Shown piece by piece: positions 60,009-64,000 of a stretch of DNA of 64,000 nucleotides (the first letter of the stretch is position 1; each line of letters begins with the position of its first letter). A model generated the notes under the pieces. That model worked only from the letters and a program-made list of their open reading frames with translations, did no database searches and was not told where the DNA came from. Position numbers and translations under genes: made by a program. Origin of the DNA: an uncultured Cellulophaga sp. (GTDB taxonomy: Bacteria > Bacteroidota > Bacteroidia > Flavobacteriales > Flavobacteriaceae); contig CANLOV010000004.1 of NCBI GenBank assembly GCA_947492955.1, positions 124,001 to 188,000 on the forward strand, in the 5' to 3' direction.

Positions 60009-60350
60009 TTAAGTTGTAGAATTTTGTTGACTTGTTTTAACTATTTTAGTTAAGATTTTAATTATTTGATTAACCTCATCTAATTGATTGTCTATATTTT
60101 CAGATATTATTTTACTTTCTCTAATTAATCTTAGCCAATATCTAGTTTCTCTTGCTTCTTTGGATGCAATAGCCATTTTAGAAATAAAATCTTTTTTTGA
60201 TTGACCAGCTCCAGCCTCGGCTACATTAGCACCAATACTTGTTGCTGATCTAAGAAGTTGGTCTGCAAATACGTACTCTTTATGGTAACGAAGTATTTTT
60301 ACTAACGAAATAATTTGAATAGCAAACTGAAAGCTTTTCTCTTCAATCAA
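60009..60350 (-). CDS. four-helix bundle protein (23S rRNA IVS-type)
   Basis: 113 residues, all-helical, with the signature QLLRSATSIGANVAEAGAGQSKKDFISKMAIASKEARETRYWLRLI of the four-helix-bundle family first noticed in intervening sequences of 23S rRNA genes. The start is uncertain: no ATG is near, and a TTG at 60350 gives a good length. It lies between serC and serA on the same strand, an inserted passenger. Function is unknown; family members are often mobile. Confidence 0.85.
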   Translation of the reverse strand: MIEEKSFQFAIQIISLVKILRYHKEYVFADQLLRSATSIGANVAEAGAGQSKKDFISKMAIASKEARETRYWLRLIRESKIISENIDNQLDEVNQIIKILTKIVKTSQQNSTT

Positions 60351-60408
60351 TAGCTTGAATTTTATTGTTAATTAATTTAAAATTAAAAACTTAACATCTA
60401 TAATTTAG

Positions 60409-61476
60409 TTATCCTTTACTTTGTTCTAAATCGCTCATAACATCAACAAGAACTCCAACGCTATCTAATGATAAGGCATTGTATATAGATGCTCTATAAC
60501 CACCTACAGAACGATGTCCTTTAATACCAACAACACCAGCATCAGCACACATTTTATCAAAAGTACTTTGCAGTTTTTCATCTGTTAGGTTAAAAGTAAC
60601 ATTCATTTTAGAACGGTCTTCTTTTGCAGCATAGCCTTTAAACATAGGGTTTAAGTCTATTTCTGAATATAGTAACTGTGCTTTTTTATCATTAATTTCT
60701 TCTATAGCTTTTACTCCTCCTAAATCTTTTAGCCATTGCATAGTTAGCATAGATACGTAAGTTGCAAAAACAGAAGGGGTATTAAACATACTGTCTTTAG
60801 AAATATGCACTTTATAATTAAGCATAGAAGGTATAACACGAGATACTTTTCCAAGAATATCTTCTTTTACAATAACTAATGTTGCACCAGCCGGACCCAT
60901 ATTTTTTTGAGCACCTGCATAAATTAAGTCGAACTGAGAATAATTTAATTCCCTAGAAAATATATCAGAACTCATGTCGCACACTAAAGGAACTTTTGTT
61001 TTAGGAAAAGAGTTCATTTGTGTACCATAAATGGTGTTGTTTGATGTAATATGTAAGTAGTCTAAATCTGTTGGAATACCATACATCTTTGGAATATAAT
61101 TAAAGCCTTTATCCTTAGATGATGCTAATTCTTCTATCTCTCCAAATATTTTAGCTTCTTTTATAGCTTTTTCGCTCCAAGTACCTGTATTTAAATAGCC
61201 CGCTTTGCGTTCTAATAAATTATAAGCAACCATTAAAAATTGTAAACTAGCACCACCTTGTAAAAATAGTGCCGTGTATCCTTTTTCTTTTAAACCTAAT
61301 AATTCTAATGCTAAGGACTGTGCTTTATCCATTACCGCAACAAAGTCTGTACTACGATGCGATATTTCTATAAGAGATAAACCTAAACCGTTAAAATCTT
61401 GAACAGCTTCAGAGGCTTTTAACAATACTTCTTGTGGTAAAATGCAAGGTCCTGCGTAAAAATTATGTTTTTTCAT
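60409..61476 (-). CDS. serC: phosphoserine aminotransferase
   Basis: 355 residues. The start HNFYAGPCILPQEVL and the PLP-Lys region DLIYAGAQKNMGPAGATLV are diagnostic of SerC; further conserved parts are ISHRSTDFVAVMDKAQ and GHRSVGGYRASIYNALS. Makes phosphoserine from 3-phosphohydroxypyruvate and glutamate. In the same unit as serA, with the four-helix-bundle gene between. Confidence 0.95.
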   Translation of the reverse strand: MKKHNFYAGPCILPQEVLLKASEAVQDFNGLGLSLIEISHRSTDFVAVMDKAQSLALELLGLKEKGYTALFLQGGASLQFLMVAYNLLERKAGYLNTGTWSEKAIKEAKIFGEIEELASSKDKGFNYIPKMYGIPTDLDYLHITSNNTIYGTQMNSFPKTKVPLVCDMSSDIFSRELNYSQFDLIYAGAQKNMGPAGATLVIVKEDILGKVSRVIPSMLNYKVHISKDSMFNTPSVFATYVSMLTMQWLKDLGGVKAIEEINDKKAQLLYSEIDLNPMFKGYAAKEDRSKMNVTFNLTDEKLQSTFDKMCADAGVVGIKGHRSVGGYRASIYNALSLDSVGVLVDVMSDLEQSKG

Positions 61477-61541
61477 AGGTATAAATAGTTGTAAAAATGC
61501 AAATGTCTTAAAATTCTAGGAAAATAGTACTATAGATATTT

Positions 61542-62606
61542 TTATAATGTTAACAAGAATGCAAGGGTATCTATACCATCTGCATAATCTGTTAAACTTG
61601 GATTCTGAGTTTCTCCAAAATTAATTTCGTTAGAAGAAAACCCGTTACTAACAGTACATTGTAGTTTGTCTTTATCGTTTTCTATTTTATTTTGTAACTC
61701 TTCTGTAGCGTTGTAATACTCATAAAATAAAGACGCAATAGGGGAGCTGTAGCTCGCATCTTCTTTTAAAATAAGAAAACCGTTTTCTAATAGTTTAAAC
61801 TCGCTCATTAGATATACTGCTTTATTGTAATCGTAATTATTAGCGTATTTAAACTGATTTATAATAGGATTGTAATGGTATATAGCAGAAAAGAAAGCAT
61901 CAAAATTATAGCCTTTAGGAACAAATAGTTTAGAAACACTTCTGCATCCTAAACCATAATATCTAAAAACGTCTTCTCCTAGGGCTTTTAGTTGTTCGGG
62001 AGTTTCTTTACCTGTTAGTATTGCTATAGAATTTCTGTTTTTTCTAATAATATTAGGCTTTTTACTAAAGTAATGTTCAAAATAACGAGCTGTATTATTA
62101 CTTCCGGTAGCTATTACAGCATCAAAATTTTCTAATTTACCCTCTATAAATTCAAAGCTATCTTTTAATAAGGGTTCTATTTCTAGTAATTTGTTAGCAA
62201 TTAAAGGAAGTAAAACAGCATCATTAGAAGATAATTTAACCAATGCCTTGTTGCCTACGATAATTGTGGCAAGAAAATCATGAAAACCAACCAAAGGAAT
62301 ATTCCCTGCTAGTATTAAAGCAATAGTTTTTTTGTTGTTTTCTTCTGGTATATTGTAAGTAGATAGCCAGTTATTTAATTGCTTTTCTGACAGCAAATCT
62401 GACCAGTTTTTAAAACTAAATAAAATATTTTCTTTTGTAAACCAATTGTTTTTTATTTCTGCAAACTTAATTTTTTCATCAAAAAATAAATGTTGTTCGT
62501 TTGTATCTATCTTATTTTCAGAAGATTCAATAGCATATTTGCAATATTCTTGAATGTATTCTCCAAGTTTAACAAAAGCTTTTATTCTTTGTTTAAGGTC
62601 TGTCAT
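61542..62606 (-). CDS. acyl-CoA reductase, LuxC-like
   Basis: 354 residues of the LuxC/acyl-CoA reductase family (PF05893). The catalytic Cys is in FRYYGLGCRSVSKLFVP; cofactor-binding parts are LILAGNIPLVGFHDFLA and VIATGSNNTARYFEHYF. It would reduce an acyl-CoA to an aldehyde with NADPH; no luciferase genes are here, so the role is not bioluminescence. In flavobacteria a LuxC-like gene commonly precedes serC, and the ferredoxin gene is divergent, as here; the true substrate is unknown. Confidence 0.87.
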   Translation of the reverse strand: MTDLKQRIKAFVKLGEYIQEYCKYAIESSENKIDTNEQHLFFDEKIKFAEIKNNWFTKENILFSFKNWSDLLSEKQLNNWLSTYNIPEENNKKTIALILAGNIPLVGFHDFLATIIVGNKALVKLSSNDAVLLPLIANKLLEIEPLLKDSFEFIEGKLENFDAVIATGSNNTARYFEHYFSKKPNIIRKNRNSIAILTGKETPEQLKALGEDVFRYYGLGCRSVSKLFVPKGYNFDAFFSAIYHYNPIINQFKYANNYDYNKAVYLMSEFKLLENGFLILKEDASYSSPIASLFYEYYNATEELQNKIENDKDKLQCTVSNGFSSNEINFGETQNPSLTDYADGIDTLAFLLTL

Positions 62607-62693
62607 TATATTTGTACAAGATTTTATTAGGCTTTATCTTTGCACAAAAGTAGAGATACTGAAATTAATTACGCATAAAAGAAATATAAAATT

Positions 62694-63047
62694 ATGGCAA
62701 TTATAATAACAGACGAGTGTATCAATTGTGGAGCATGTGAGCCAGAATGCCCAAACACTGCAATTTATGAAGGAGCAGATGATTGGCGTTATAGCGATGG
62801 TACGTCTTTAGAAGGTACTGTTGTATTACCTAGTGGTAATGAAGTTGATGCAGATGCATCACAAGAGCCAATAAGTGATGAAGTTTATTATATATCCCCA
62901 GATAAGTGTACGGAATGTATGGGATTCCATGAAGAACCACAGTGTGCTGCGGTATGTCCTGTAGATTGTTGTATACCAGATGAGGATAATGTAGAAACAG
63001 AAGAAGAGCTTTTAGGAAAGCAAAAATTTATGCATCCAGAGGGATAA
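62694..63047 (+). CDS. 2[4Fe-4S] dicluster ferredoxin, YfhL-like
   Basis: 117 residues. Cluster I Cys motif [13 protein letters not shown]; cluster II motif [22 protein letters not shown], matching the CxxC-(8)-C-xxx-C of YfhL/Alvin-type ferredoxins. A central segment of about 45 residues separates the two. Electron carrier in the cytoplasm. It is intact and presumably functional, followed by its own terminator, then a tandem copy that carries a frameshift. Divergent from the LuxC-like gene. Confidence 0.93.
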   Translation: MAIIITDECINCGACEPECPNTAIYEGADDWRYSDGTSLEGTVVLPSGNEVDADASQEPISDEVYYISPDKCTECMGFHEEPQCAAVCPVDCCIPDEDNVETEEELLGKQKFMHPEG

Positions 63048-63070
63048 AGCATAACATAATATTTAAACAA

Positions 63071-63105
63071 AAAATCCTAAGCTCTACAGCTTAGGATTTT
63101 TTGCT
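63071..63105 (+). terminator. terminator after ferredoxin copy 1
   Basis: Perfect stem AAAATCCTAAGCT (63071-63083) with AGCTTAGGATTTT (63088-63100), loop CTAC, T run after. Confidence 0.85.
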
Positions 63106-63127
63106 TTTATACCATTTATTAATTTAA

Positions 63128-63492
<365 letters not shown>

Positions 63493-63516
63493 ATTACATA
63501 ATAGAACCTAAATAAA

Positions 63517-63548
63517 AAACCTAAGCTTTAAGGCTTAGGTTTTTTTAT
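63517..63548 (+). terminator. terminator after ferredoxin copy 2
   Basis: Stem AAACCTAAGC (63517-63526) with GCTTAGGTTT (63533-63542), loop TTTAAG, T7 tail. Confidence 0.85.
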
Positions 63549-63601
63549 ATAAACTGTTGGGATAGTCAAACCAACAAGTTTAATAATTTTATATTTAAAA
63601 T

Positions 63602-64000
63602 TTATTTAAGAGTAAAATTTAATTTTGCAAAAGCAAAACGTCCTGTATAACCAAACTGAGACGTTCTTCTAGAAAATACAAATTGGTCTCCAGATGTTCC
63701 TCCAGGTCTGTTTTCGTCTGGGTATACATCAAATAAATTATTAGCTCCAATAGAAATGTTTAAATTATCAGAGCACTTATAAGATACCGTTAAATCGGTT
63801 ACCAATTTACCTCCATATACAGCTTCTGGTAAAACAGAGTGATTACTAACTCTATCGGTACCAGCAAAATCATCTGGATCTTGTACTTCACCAAAATATG
63901 TATTTCTTAATAAGAAATTCCAAGATTTAAATGATAAGTTGTTAGATAAACTAAATTTTGTTCTTGGTTGTGCTAATGTTAAGAATGCCTCTTCTTGAGC
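63602..64000 (-). CDS. TonB-dependent receptor, C-terminal end only
   Basis: The frame enters from the right edge and is open throughout to the stop at 63602, about 132 residues visible. Barrel strands such as KFSLSNNLSFKSWNFLLRN, NISIGANNLFDVYPDE (the NLFD motif of TonB receptors) and the aromatic end FAKLNFTLK are clear. The start near 63805 that appears in a simple search is an internal TTG. The substrate cannot be judged from the end alone. Confidence 0.85.
   Translation of the reverse strand, partial: AQEEAFLTLAQPRTKFSLSNNLSFKSWNFLLRNTYFGEVQDPDDFAGTDRVSNHSVLPEAVYGGKLVTDLTVSYKCSDNLNISIGANNLFDVYPDENRPGGTSGDQFVFSRRTSQFGYTGRFAFAKLNFTLK

Noticed and set aside
61542-62606. LuxC-like gene as part of a bioluminescence operon
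   Set aside because: No luxA, luxB, luxD or luxE neighbours; the family is widespread in non-luminous flavobacteria.

Overview
The window looks like a chromosomal segment of a low-GC member of the Bacteroidota, most likely the family Flavobacteriaceae. The evidence is very AT-rich DNA with weak or absent Shine-Dalgarno sequences, Bacteroidota-type promoter boxes (TAnnTTTG) before several genes, and many family-typical proteins: TonB-dependent receptors, DUF4834, DUF6146, DUF6787 and DUF937 proteins, a YfhO-like membrane protein, BatA, a CaiB/BaiF CoA-transferase pair, TIGR02757, and many short lipoproteins ending their signal in a Cys after Ser. The family assignment is inference; no rRNA or tRNA gene lies in the window. 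No prophage, insertion sequence, CRISPR array or obvious genomic island was seen.

Layout. 1-4.5 kb: a catabolic operon of two paralogous class III CoA-transferases (the first cut by the window edge), a crotonase and an aldehyde dehydrogenase. 4.5-12.5 kb: an acetyltransferase-like protein and an outer-membrane protein on the minus strand, then a plus-strand envelope polysaccharide unit (DUF4834, YfhO-like, glycosyltransferase, flippase). 12.5-20 kb: a very basic low-complexity secreted protein, GNAT, SRPBCC, serine hydrolase and DUF3667 genes, then uvrA. 20-22.5 kb: an ECF sigma factor followed by a 47-residue ORF, endonuclease III lacking its iron-sulfur ligands, a 161-bp foldback element, and a Bcp peroxiredoxin. 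22.5-31.7 kb: a discoidin/tail-spike-type surface protein, a MORN/WG-like pair, a large conserved unknown protein, a PhnP-like metallo-hydrolase, and a Crp/Fnr regulator broken by an in-frame TGA. 31.7-36.3 kb: a minus-strand operon of BatA, a dihydroorotase-like protein without its HxH motif, two small membrane paralogues and an esterase, with a (ATCTAAC)6 array inside it. 36.4-45.3 kb: a VWA lipoprotein, GT2, SGNH hydrolase, a PhoX-like lipoprotein with a di-haem peroxidase, and a four-domain fasciclin lipoprotein interrupted by an in-frame TAA. 45.3-50.7 kb: TIGR02757, LolD-like ATPase, msrA-folE, a globin and small unknown proteins. 50.7-55 kb: a TonB receptor operon probably for metal uptake. 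55-64 kb: type II NADH dehydrogenase, unknown lipoproteins, the luxC-like/serC/four-helix-bundle/serA/DUF937 series, a tandem ferredoxin duplication with one copy frameshifted, and the end of another TonB receptor.

Most of the region is ordinary housekeeping and envelope biology. The most unusual signals are the foldback element between nth and bcp, the heptamer array, the small ORF after the sigma gene, and three genes (regulator, fasciclin protein, second ferredoxin) each broken by a single base change while the rest of the frame is intact. No convincing entirely new multi-gene system was found; the conserved unknown gene at 27.4-28.8 kb and the metal-type TonB operon are the best functional leads.
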